NCBI GenBank assembly: GCA_023459675.1
Contig: JAEWTC010000189.1
Location: 1-19,771 of the forward strand
Direction of reading: 5' to 3'
Length of the DNA: 19,771 bases
Source of the DNA: Bacillota bacterium
GTDB lineage: Bacteria > Bacillota > Clostridia > Christensenellales > Aristaeellaceae
Shown: positions 7,606 to 14,629 of the stretch, piece by piece
Numbering within the stretch: the stretch's first letter is position 1
How the letters are laid out: the number at the start of each line of letters is the position of its first letter
Notes under the pieces: model-generated
Database searches by the model: none
Seen by the model: only the letters and a program-made list of their open reading frames with translations
What the model was told of the DNA's origin: nothing
Translations under genes and position numbers: made by a program

Positions 7606-8637
7606 ATGAGCGACGCAACCATCGGCAAAACCATCAAGCGAAAGAGAACCCGCAAACGGATTCGCAAGCTGATCGCCTGGATCATTTTCATCGCGCTGGC
7701 GGCCGGGGCGGTGAACCTGTTCGTAATACGGGAACTGAAAGCCGCCGCAACGCTGACCTACGACAGCTTCACCGCCGCGCGCGGCTCTATTTCCAACTCC
7801 ATGAGCTTCTCTGGCTCGATCGCCGTCGTCAACGACGAAACCCTGACGTCCGACGCGGCCGCAACCGTGCGCAAGATCTACGTTACGGAAGGCGAGGCCG
7901 TGGCGGCGGAGCAGCGGCTGATACGTCTGTCCGACGGCGAAATCCTCAGGGCGGGTTTCAACGGCGAGGTCAACGAGATCAGCGTGGAGGAGGGCGACGA
8001 CGTTGCCGCCAACCAGAGCCTGATCGAAGTGGTGGACTTCCAAAACCTGCAGGTTTCCATCCGCGTGGACGAATATTCGATGGCGAGCGTCAGCGTGGGC
8101 CAGCAATGCAACGTCACGGTTCTTGCGTTGAACCAGACGTTTGAAAGCGAAATCACCCACATCAACCGCATCCCTTCGGGCGGCGGCTCCACCGCGTATT
8201 ACACCGTGACGGCGGAGTTCTCCGGCTCCACGGAGGCGCTGCCCGGCATGCAGGTTACGGTCGTCATTGTGAAAAACGAGGCGCAGAATGCCGTGATCTT
8301 AAGCTCCGACGCCCTGAGCTTCGGCCCGTCCAACAGCGCGTACGTGCTGATGAAGAACGAGGCGGGGGAGATGGAGCAAGTCGCCGTGGAGATCGGCGTG
8401 GATAACGACAATTACGTGGAAATCACCGCGGGGCTGGACGCGGGCGCGACCGTTTACAAGGCGGTGGAAACCGCGCAGGACGGCGGAGGGCTGCTGAGCA
8501 TCTTCTCGTCGCTGCGAAAGCGGCAAACCGATGCTGCCACTACGACAACCACCGCACTGCCCGCGGGCAATTTCGACCCCTCCACCATGCCGCAGCGAGA
8601 TTTTGAAGGCGGCAGCTTCGGCGGCGGCATGCCATGA
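7606..8637 (+). CDS. Membrane-anchored efflux adaptor subunit (class A, copy 2)
   Basis: This is a 343-residue adaptor of the HlyD/MacA superfamily, paralogous to the first gene of the operon. Both share the order YDxxTxxxGxIxxxxSFS, LSDGE, VNEI, NLQVxxxVDEY, ITHINRI/IAHINRV, AYYTV and LPGM. It has a very basic N-terminus (KRKRTRKRIRK) and one membrane helix (about 24-42), so the body lies outside. The two lipoyl half-motifs again abut with no coiled-coil hairpin. The C-terminus is a shorter Gly/Met/Pro-rich tail ending GGGMP. A GAGGAGGA run and a closer GAAGG precede the ATG. The stop codon lies 17 bases before the preferred ATPase start, and an alternative ATPase ATG overlaps it as ATGA, indicating coupled expression. 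The protein may form mixed rings with the first adaptor; that is inference. Confidence 0.85.
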   Translation: MSDATIGKTIKRKRTRKRIRKLIAWIIFIALAAGAVNLFVIRELKAAATLTYDSFTAARGSISNSMSFSGSIAVVNDETLTSDAAATVRKIYVTEGEAVAAEQRLIRLSDGEILRAGFNGEVNEISVEEGDDVAANQSLIEVVDFQNLQVSIRVDEYSMASVSVGQQCNVTVLALNQTFESEITHINRIPSGGGSTAYYTVTAEFSGSTEALPGMQVTVVIVKNEAQNAVILSSDALSFGPSNSAYVLMKNEAGEMEQVAVEIGVDNDNYVEITAGLDAGATVYKAVETAQDGGGLLSIFSSLRKRQTDAATTTTTALPAGNFDPSTMPQRDFEGGSFGGGMP

Positions 8638-8654
8638 ACAGAGAGGAACAATCC

Positions 8655-9356
8655 ATGACGCAGGAAACGGGAACGTTCTTCCGGATGCGCGATATCGTGA
8701 AAAAATACCCGATGGGCGACGAAGAAGCGGTCGTGCTCAGGAATGTGAACCTGGAGATCCGGGAAGGCGAGTACCTGTCGGTGCTCGGGCCATCCGGCAG
8801 CGGAAAATCCACGCTGATGAACATCATCGGCTGCCTGGATAAAGCGTCCTCCGGCGAGTATATGCTGCACGGCAGGCTGATCGACGCGCTGAGCGAAGCC
8901 GAGCTCGCGGAGATCCGGGGGCAGGAAATCGGGTTTATCTTTCAGAATTCGCAGCTCCTGCCCAAGCTGGACGCGCTGAAAAACGTGGAGCTTCCGCTTC
9001 TGTACGCTGGCGTGCGGCCCGGAAAACGCGCGAAGCTTGCCAAGGAAATTCTCAGCCGTGTAGGGTTGGAGAACCGCATGCACCACTACCCCAACATGCT
9101 TTCGGGCGGCCAGCAGCAGCGCGTCGCCATCGCCCGCGCGCTGGTGACCGATCCGTCCCTCCTGCTTGCGGACGAACCGACCGGCGCGCTGGACCAGACC
9201 ACCGGCCAGCAGATCATGAACCTGTTTAAGGAACTGCATCAGGACGGGCGGACGATTATCATGATCACGCACGACCTGCACGTGGCGAGGAACGCAAGCC
9301 GTACTGTGCATATCATCGACGGCAGGCTCTCGGAAGGGGAGGTGACGGCGCAGTGA
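8655..9356 (+). CDS. MacB-type ABC transporter ATP-binding protein
   Basis: This 233-residue ATPase drives the adjacent permease. All nucleotide-binding motifs are intact: Walker A GPSGSGKST (45-53), Q-loop Gln97, signature LSGGQQQR (149-156), Walker B LLLADEPT (169-176) with catalytic Glu174, and switch His206 in ITHD. The sequence matches the LolD/MacB/FtsE group, which pairs with FtsX-like permeases. I chose the ATG at 8655 because AGAGAGGA lies seven bases upstream. An upstream ATG at 8634 would overlap the previous stop but has no convincing site. The stop overlaps the permease start (GTGA), so the two are translated together. Confidence 0.95.
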   Translation: MTQETGTFFRMRDIVKKYPMGDEEAVVLRNVNLEIREGEYLSVLGPSGSGKSTLMNIIGCLDKASSGEYMLHGRLIDALSEAELAEIRGQEIGFIFQNSQLLPKLDALKNVELPLLYAGVRPGKRAKLAKEILSRVGLENRMHHYPNMLSGGQQQRVAIARALVTDPSLLLADEPTGALDQTTGQQIMNLFKELHQDGRTIIMITHDLHVARNASRTVHIIDGRLSEGEVTAQ

Positions 9357-10576
9357 AAGGTCTCCGGCATTTGATGGGCATGTTCTACATGTTTACGGAA
9401 AGCGTGAAGATGTCCATCTCCAACATCATGCATAACCGGCTGCGCTCGTTCCTCACCATTCTGGGCGTGCTGATCGGCGTGACGGCAGTCATCGCGCTGA
9501 TCACCACGGTATCGGGCGTCAGCAACTCACTGTCGGATTCGTTTACCTCCATGGGTGCGGATACCATGAGCGTCGCCATCGCGGGCACCGATCTGCAGGC
9601 GGGGCTGACTGCCGCGAATATGGAGGAAATCACGAAGTTTGACGAGGTGGACGGCCTGATCACCAACGTAACGGCAACCGGGGTCGCGGCGCGCGGCGAT
9701 GTTTTCGAGGAAGACCTCTCCATCGCCGGGCGCAATCCGTACTTCTTTACAAGCAGCGGGAACGCGCTTGCCCGCGGGCGCGCGATTACCCCGCTGGATA
9801 TCGACGCCAGCTCCCGCGTTTGCGTGATATCGCAGGAAATGGTCGATACGTTTTTCTACGGCGCCGATCCGATCAATCAAACCCTCTATATCAACGACCT
9901 GCGCTTCACGGTGGTCGGGATCCTTTCCGAGGATATGGACGAAACGATCAGCGACATGCTCTCGGGCAGCGCTGATATTATCGCGCCTTATACGACGGTT
10001 ATGAAAATGAACGCCGCCCTGTATGTATCGTCTATCACGCTGTACCTAAGCGAGCTGGGACAGGCGGATACCGAGGCTGTGGAAACCAAGCTCGGCGCTT
10101 ACTTCGACGCGCTCTTCAGCTACGAGGACGATACGTATACCATTACGTCGATGCAATCCATCAAGGAGATCATGGATACCATGCTTTCCATGATGAGCGC
10201 GCTGCTGTCGGGCATCGCGTCCATCTCGCTGGTGGTCGGCGGTATCGGCATCATGAACATGATGCTGACCAGCGTAACGGAGCGCACCATGGAGATCGGC
10301 ATGAAGAAGGCCATCGGCGCGAAACCCGGTCAGATTCAAATTCAATTCCTGATCGAAGCGTTTCTGCTTTCGATGATCGGCGGCGTTGCCGGTATCATTC
10401 TGGGCATCGCATTGTCCGCCATCCTGTGCCAGGTGATGGGCACGACGTTTACGATCTCCTATTCGGCCATCGTTCTGGGCGTCGGGTTCTCGGCGGCGGT
10501 CGGCATCCTGTTTGGGTGGTCGCCCGCGCGCAAGGCAAGCAAACTCAATCCGATCGACGCGCTGCGTCGTATGTAA
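9353..10576 (+). CDS. MacB-like ABC transporter permease (FtsX fold)
   Basis: This 407-residue membrane protein has the MacB layout: one N-terminal membrane helix (about 33-55), a large extracytoplasmic domain (about 56-280), then three helices (about 285-307, 332-358, 370-391). The FtsX-type signatures are clear: VVGGIGIMNMMLTSVTER, then EIGMKKAIGA, and the terminal SPARKASKLNPIDALRR. In this mechanotransmission family, ATP binding inside the cell moves the outer domain and pushes substrate or an adaptor outside. The start is a GTG at 9353 that overlaps the ATPase stop, with a GGGGAGGTG site before it. An ATG at 9374 is a less likely alternative. It is the only permease in the operon, so all four adaptors presumably serve it. 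The substrate cannot be read from the sequence. Confidence 0.93.
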   Translation: MKGLRHLMGMFYMFTESVKMSISNIMHNRLRSFLTILGVLIGVTAVIALITTVSGVSNSLSDSFTSMGADTMSVAIAGTDLQAGLTAANMEEITKFDEVDGLITNVTATGVAARGDVFEEDLSIAGRNPYFFTSSGNALARGRAITPLDIDASSRVCVISQEMVDTFFYGADPINQTLYINDLRFTVVGILSEDMDETISDMLSGSADIIAPYTTVMKMNAALYVSSITLYLSELGQADTEAVETKLGAYFDALFSYEDDTYTITSMQSIKEIMDTMLSMMSALLSGIASISLVVGGIGIMNMMLTSVTERTMEIGMKKAIGAKPGQIQIQFLIEAFLLSMIGGVAGIILGIALSAILCQVMGTTFTISYSAIVLGVGFSAAVGILFGWSPARKASKLNPIDALRRM

Positions 10577-10593
10577 AGAGGGAGGGGAAGACC

Positions 10594-11796
10594 ATGAAAA
10601 GAAAAGGAACTCTCGGCGTACTGGCCGTTCTGGCAGTCTGCGCGCTTCTGCCCGGCTTCGCGCTTGCCGGCGCCAGCTTCGACGGCACCGTGGTTTCCAG
10701 AAACGCGATTGCCGTTCCCGCGCCGTTTGGCGGCGTGGTGGAGAGTGTGGAGGTGCGGGAGGGCGATTTTGTGAACGCGGGCGACGTGCTGGGCACGGTG
10801 ATGACCACCAAGGTATACGCGCCGTCCGACGGCGTTGTTACCGGCCTGTTCGCGCAGGCGGGGGATTCGGTCGCAAACGTGGTCAGCCGGTACGGCGCTG
10901 CGTTGTATATCACGCCGGCGAACAAGTACACCGTCGAAGCCGATACAAGCATGGCGTATGGAACCAACGAGAACATGTATGTGCATCTGGGCGAGGTCGT
11001 GTACCTGCGCAGTTATAATTTCCAGATCTACAATACCGGCATGGGCGTCATCACCGCCGTTGCGGACGACAAGTATACCGTGGAAACCACGCAGGGCGAG
11101 TTCTGGATGGGGGAAACCGTTTCCATCTACCGCAGCGCTGACTACGATTCCACCAGACGAATCGGCCGCGGCGAGGTGAGCCGCACGGCGGAAATCGCGG
11201 TTGGCGACGGCGGCAGCATCGTGGCGCTCTATGTGCAAAACGGCGATGCGGTCACCCGCGGCCAGCTTTTGTATGAAACCGTGACCGGCGATCTGGAGGG
11301 CCTGATCGCCGACGGCAATCAGATCAAAGCCTCCGTGTCGGGCATTGTGGAAACCGTGGACATATCTGCCGGGGCTAGTTTGGCGCAGGGCGGCCTTGTC
11401 GCCACCCTCTGTCCCATGGAAAACATGCAGATCCGGATGATCGTCAACGAGTACGACCTGATGGATATCGCGGTCGGCGAACCCGTAGCCCTTACCTTTA
11501 CCTACGACGATCTGGGCGCTGGCGAAGGGTTGGGCACAGTGGAAATGATCTCCGATATAAGCACGGCCACCGATACGTCCGACGTTTCCTACGCGGTGTA
11601 TATCGACTTTGCGGCAACCGGCGATACGCGCCTGGGCATGACCGTGATGGTGGATTTGATGGACGAAGCCGAGCTGGAAGCGCTGGAAGCGCAGAAAGAG
11701 TCTCCGGATCATACTGCGGCGGACGCGGCCCCCGCCGCGGAGGATAACAGACCCGCTTCGGAAACCGGCGATTTTACGAACCTGCCCAGCCCGTAA
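10594..11796 (+). CDS. Secreted efflux adaptor-like protein (class B, copy 2)
   Basis: This 400-residue protein ends the operon and is a paralogue of the product of 6510-7571. Shared landmarks in the same order are VYAPxDGV, LYIxPxxxYT, a YTVETTxGxF segment, VxIYRS, a VQNGDxVTRGQLL motif, and a second lipoyl-like unit (here SGIVETVDISAGASLAQG). It has a Sec signal peptide (MKRKGTLG start, likely cut after FALA near residue 25) and no other membrane helix. The C-terminus (last ~45 residues) is acidic and rich in Ala, Glu and Pro, ending in NLPSP. I chose the ATG at 10594 because GGGAGGGG precedes it; the frame extending to 10426 only shadows the permease gene. It starts 17 bases after the permease stop. 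The role is likely an extracytoplasmic partner of the pump, unproven. Confidence 0.75.
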   Translation: MKRKGTLGVLAVLAVCALLPGFALAGASFDGTVVSRNAIAVPAPFGGVVESVEVREGDFVNAGDVLGTVMTTKVYAPSDGVVTGLFAQAGDSVANVVSRYGAALYITPANKYTVEADTSMAYGTNENMYVHLGEVVYLRSYNFQIYNTGMGVITAVADDKYTVETTQGEFWMGETVSIYRSADYDSTRRIGRGEVSRTAEIAVGDGGSIVALYVQNGDAVTRGQLLYETVTGDLEGLIADGNQIKASVSGIVETVDISAGASLAQGGLVATLCPMENMQIRMIVNEYDLMDIAVGEPVALTFTYDDLGAGEGLGTVEMISDISTATDTSDVSYAVYIDFAATGDTRLGMTVMVDLMDEAELEALEAQKESPDHTAADAAPAAEDNRPASETGDFTNLPSP

Positions 11797-11818
11797 CGGC
11801 GGTCGCGCGGGAATTTTG

Positions 11819-11851
11819 CAAAAAGCCCTCCCGTATCGGGAGGGCTTTTTG
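11819..11851. terminator. Bidirectional intrinsic terminator
   Basis: CAAAAAGCCCTCCCG (11819-11833) and CGGGAGGGCTTTTTG (11837-11851) are perfectly complementary 15-base arms around a TAT loop. The stem has a GC core and an A run on one side that becomes a T run on the other, so it works in both directions. It ends the efflux operon on the plus strand and the converging ferritin-like/VIT gene on the minus strand. Confidence 0.93.
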
Positions 11852-11872
11852 CTGCGTTCATCCAAACGTCTA

Positions 11873-12772
11873 TCAGATGTTCACGCCCAGCAGCGCTTTG
11901 GCCAGCAGGCCGATCAGAAACGCGATCACGGCCACGCCGAGGCTGATGGACACCATTTCGGTAAACCGCCTGCGGAAAGGCAGGCTCTTGGCAACGCTGA
12001 TGTAGTAGTTGAAGGCGAGGATGATCAGGACGACGACCGCAATCATCATCACCAGCGCCACCGCCCAGAGCGTATCGGGCAGCAGCAGATAGGGCAGCAC
12101 CAGCAGCGAGACGGTGATCACATAGGCGACGCCCGTGTAGACGCTGGATTTCAAGGCGTTCGGGTTGCCGTCCGCGCGCTCGGCCAGATAGTTGCTGGCC
12201 GCCATGGAAAGCGTGGCGCTGATGCCGGTGATGATGCCGCTCAGCGCTACGATGCGCGTGTTCTGCAGCGCGAAGCTGAGTCCTGCGATCGTGCCGGTGA
12301 GCTCCACCAGCGCGTCGTTGAGCCCCAGCACCATCGCGCCTACATACTGCAGCCGTTCTTCGTCGAGCATGTCCACAAGTTCCTTCTCGTGGCGCATTTC
12401 ATCCGCCTGCACATCCGCGGCTTTGGGGATTTCCGCCTTCAGCTTATCGTACAAGCCCACGGCGCCGGTTTCCTCCCGCAGCAGGCGCTTGATGACGAAC
12501 GTATACCCTAATATGCGGCACAGCACCTTGAGCCGGAAAAGTTTCCAACGGTCGGGCGCGCCGTTTTGCAGGCTGATGGATTGCCAGTACGCGGCATGCG
12601 TTTTCTCATCCGCGCTCATTTTTGCAAGCAGCGCGGCGTTGGCGGGATTCTTTTCCTGTTTGGCCAGATAGGCGTAAATCAGCGCGCCCGTTTCCTCGTC
12701 GCGCTGGCTGCGCAGCACGGCCGCCTGCGCCTGCGCGCTGAGCGACCGGAATGCAGGTTGATGGCTTTCCAT
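11873..12772 (-). CDS. Ferritin-like domain fused to VIT1/CCC1-family transporter
   Basis: The gene encodes 299 residues. The N-terminal part (about 1-140) looks like a rubrerythrin/ferritin-type four-helix bundle with candidate di-iron ligands: Glu26/Glu27, the ExxH at Glu56-His59, and a second acidic/His cluster (ADEMRHEKE). From about residue 143 to the end it is a VIT1/CCC1 membrane domain with roughly five helices and the family's GLNDALVELTGTIAGLSFAL segment. Relatives move Fe2+ or Mn2+ out of the cytoplasm, and the fused ferritin-like domain is thought to bind and deliver iron (as in MbfA). The ribosome site AGGAGGT lies about seven bases before the ATG. The gene is monocistronic and converges on the efflux operon. 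The family call is firm; the metal is inferred. Confidence 0.9.
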   Translation of the reverse strand: MESHQPAFRSLSAQAQAAVLRSQRDEETGALIYAYLAKQEKNPANAALLAKMSADEKTHAAYWQSISLQNGAPDRWKLFRLKVLCRILGYTFVIKRLLREETGAVGLYDKLKAEIPKAADVQADEMRHEKELVDMLDEERLQYVGAMVLGLNDALVELTGTIAGLSFALQNTRIVALSGIITGISATLSMAASNYLAERADGNPNALKSSVYTGVAYVITVSLLVLPYLLLPDTLWAVALVMMIAVVVLIILAFNYYISVAKSLPFRRRFTEMVSISLGVAVIAFLIGLLAKALLGVNI

Positions 12773-12865
12773 ACCTTATACCTCCTATTGCGATGAGAAA
12801 CACTTCGGCAGCGACGCGGGTTTTCCTTTCGGTGGATGGCCGGGCAGCCCGTTTGCGGACAAAAT

Positions 12866-12893
12866 AAAAACGCGGCGGGTAACCCGCCGCGTT
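12866..12893 (-). terminator. Terminator palindrome, copy 1
   Basis: AACGCGGCGGG (12869-12879) pairs with CCCGCCGCGTT (12883-12893) around a TAA loop. On the minus strand the stem is followed by TTTTTATTTT, a good terminator tail; on the plus strand there is no T run. The 28 bases 12866-12893 recur exactly at 13056-13083. It may act as a backup terminator for ftsZ transcription or end a separate minus-strand transcript before the ferritin-like/VIT gene. Confidence 0.7.
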
Positions 12894-13055
12894 CACCTGC
12901 TGAAAATGCCGCGCCTGCTTCTGCGGCCTTGTTCTGTACTTTGCTTGAACAAGGCTGCGCCTTTCGTTACCTTCGGTAACCCTGGGGCTAGTCGGGCAAG
13001 AGCCCTCCCTTTGCGGGATGGCAAGGGGGTATCACTTACAAGCGATGCGGATCAA
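12894..13055 (+). ncRNA. Hairpin-rich block, possible small structured RNA
   Basis: This gene-free block lies between the two terminator copies. It contains several hairpins: 12922-12934 with 12947-12959 (core GCCTTGTTC / GAACAAGGC), GTTACC / GGTAAC at 12966-12980, GGGC / GCCC at 12994-13005, and CCCTTTGC / GCAAGGG at 13007-13028. The imperfect pairs in the first and last stems are G-U wobbles only if the plus strand is transcribed, which favours a plus-strand RNA ending at the terminator at 13054-13086. I could not identify a promoter and do not recognise an RNA family. An intergenic repeat element is the main alternative. The remaining bases 12773-12865 hold only the ribosome site of the ferritin-like/VIT gene as far as I can see. 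Confidence 0.35.
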
Positions 13056-13086
13056 AAAAACGCGGCGGGTAACCCGCCGCGTTTTT
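13054..13086. terminator. Terminator palindrome, copy 2, after ftsZ
   Basis: AAAAACGCGGCGGG (13056-13069) and CCCGCCGCGTTTTT (13073-13086) form a perfect 14-base stem with a TAA loop, flanked by A and T runs on both strands. It begins nine bases past the ftsZ stop and is an excellent ftsZ terminator. It would work equally on any plus-strand transcript of the preceding hairpin-rich block. Confidence 0.9.
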
Positions 13087-13095
13087 GCTCAATAC

Positions 13096-14574
13096 TTATT
13101 TCTTGCCCGGGCGGCGCAGGAACGCCGGAATGCCCAGATCGTCGCGTTCCGCGGAGGCCGCGTTTTCCTGCGGCGGCGCGGCCGGCTGGCGAACGTTGCG
13201 CTGGTAAGGGCTGCCCTGCGGTTGCTGCTGCTGTACGCCCTGCGTGAAATCCGGCTGCTGCTTTGCGCCGTAGCTTTGGCCGTACTCCATCTGCGGCACA
13301 TTCTGGTAGGCGTTCCTCGCCATGGGATCGTTTCCCGGCATGCCGTAACCCATGTCGCGCTGGCCCTGCATCATCTGCGGCACGGCCGCTGGCGTGGGCA
13401 TGTTGCCGTACCCGCCGTAGTAGTTGCCGCGGTTTGCACCGCCGTCGGGTTCGGCCATATCGTCGTAGGAGGAGGCCGGGTAATCCTGCTGCACGTAGGG
13501 GGTCGCCCCGTAGCTGCCGGAGTAGCCGCTGTTCAGGTCGTTGCTGCCGAAGGAATGCGTCCAATCCCGGTCGTAACCCGTGTCGGCCCGGGAGGTTTCT
13601 TTTTTCTGCGGGAAGGGGATCTTCTCAAAGCCGGTCGCGATCACTGTGATGCGGACTTCGTCCTTCATGCTATCGTCAATTCCGGCGCCGAAGATGATGT
13701 TGGCGTCGTCGTCCGCTTCTTCCATCACCAGGCTTGCGGCTTCGTTGATGTCGATGATGCTCATGTCGCTGCTGCCGGTTACGTTAATCAAAATGGCGCG
13801 CGCGCCCTCGATGTTGGTTTCCAGCAAGGGGCTTAAGATCGCGTTCTTGGCGGCGTCCACCAGCTTGTTCTCGCCCTTGCCCACGCCGATGCCCATATGC
13901 GCAAGCCCGCCAGATTCCATAATGGTTTTCACGTCGGCAAAGTCCAGGTTGATGAGCGCGGGCAGTGCGATCAAATCGCTGATGCCCTGAATGCCTTGCC
14001 GGAGTACGTCGTCGGCGATGCGGAACGCGTCCAGCATGGTCGTTCCCTTGGATACCACCTGCAGCAGGCGGTCGTTGGGAACCACAACCAAAGTATCCAC
14101 GCGCTGCTTCAGCTCGATCACGCCCATTTCGGCGTTCTTCATGCGCTGCTTGCCTTCAAATTGGAAGGGCTTGGTTACCACGGCGATCGTGAGGCAGTTC
14201 AAGTCGCGCGCGATCTCCGCAATCACCGGGGACGCGCCCGTGCCCGTGCCGCCGCCCATGCCTGCGGTCACAAATACCAGATCCGCGCCGCGGAGGGCTT
14301 GTGCGATCTCTTCTTTGCTCTCCTCGGCGGCCCTGCGGCCGATGTCGGGGATCGCGCCTGCGCCCAGGCCCTTGGTGAGTTTCTCACCGATCTGGATCGT
14401 GGTGCCGGCTTTGCTCATGGATAAGGTTTGGCGGTCGGTGTTCACGGCGATGAAATCCACGCCCTTGAGGCCGGATTCCACCATGCGGTTGATGGCGTTG
14501 TTGCCCGCGCCGCCGCAGCCGATCACTTTAATGCTGGCAAAGCTTTGCTTATCCTCAATCTGAAACTCTAGCAC
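13096..14574 (-). CDS. ftsZ: Cell division protein FtsZ
   Basis: FtsZ is the tubulin-like GTPase that forms the cytokinetic ring. The 492-residue product has the nucleotide-binding GCGGAGNNA (19-27), the tubulin signature GGGTGTG (107-113) and the T7 loop NLDFADV (209-215) that completes the active site of the neighbouring subunit. A long linker (about 330-475) rich in Gln, Gly, Tyr, Asn and Pro leads to the conserved C-terminal peptide DLGIPAFLRR, which binds FtsA and other partners. I chose a GTG start at 14574 because AGGAGGA lies six bases upstream and the protein then begins at the usual position before the first motif. The ATG at 14640 would overlap ftsA and lacks a site. The gene follows ftsA by 55 bases and is closed by a strong terminator. 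Confidence 0.97.
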   Translation of the reverse strand: MLEFQIEDKQSFASIKVIGCGGAGNNAINRMVESGLKGVDFIAVNTDRQTLSMSKAGTTIQIGEKLTKGLGAGAIPDIGRRAAEESKEEIAQALRGADLVFVTAGMGGGTGTGASPVIAEIARDLNCLTIAVVTKPFQFEGKQRMKNAEMGVIELKQRVDTLVVVPNDRLLQVVSKGTTMLDAFRIADDVLRQGIQGISDLIALPALINLDFADVKTIMESGGLAHMGIGVGKGENKLVDAAKNAILSPLLETNIEGARAILINVTGSSDMSIIDINEAASLVMEEADDDANIIFGAGIDDSMKDEVRITVIATGFEKIPFPQKKETSRADTGYDRDWTHSFGSNDLNSGYSGSYGATPYVQQDYPASSYDDMAEPDGGANRGNYYGGYGNMPTPAAVPQMMQGQRDMGYGMPGNDPMARNAYQNVPQMEYGQSYGAKQQPDFTQGVQQQQPQGSPYQRNVRQPAAPPQENAASAERDDLGIPAFLRRPGKK

Positions 14575-14629
14575 AACGTTTCCTCCTACTAATATGCGTT
14601 CGCGTGCCGCCTGGTCGGCGAAAACACGG

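Noticed and set aside
10459..11865. Minus-strand frame of 468 residues opposite the last adaptor gene
   Set aside because: Composition rich in His, Arg and Gly with no domain, and it runs through the operon terminator; an antisense shadow.
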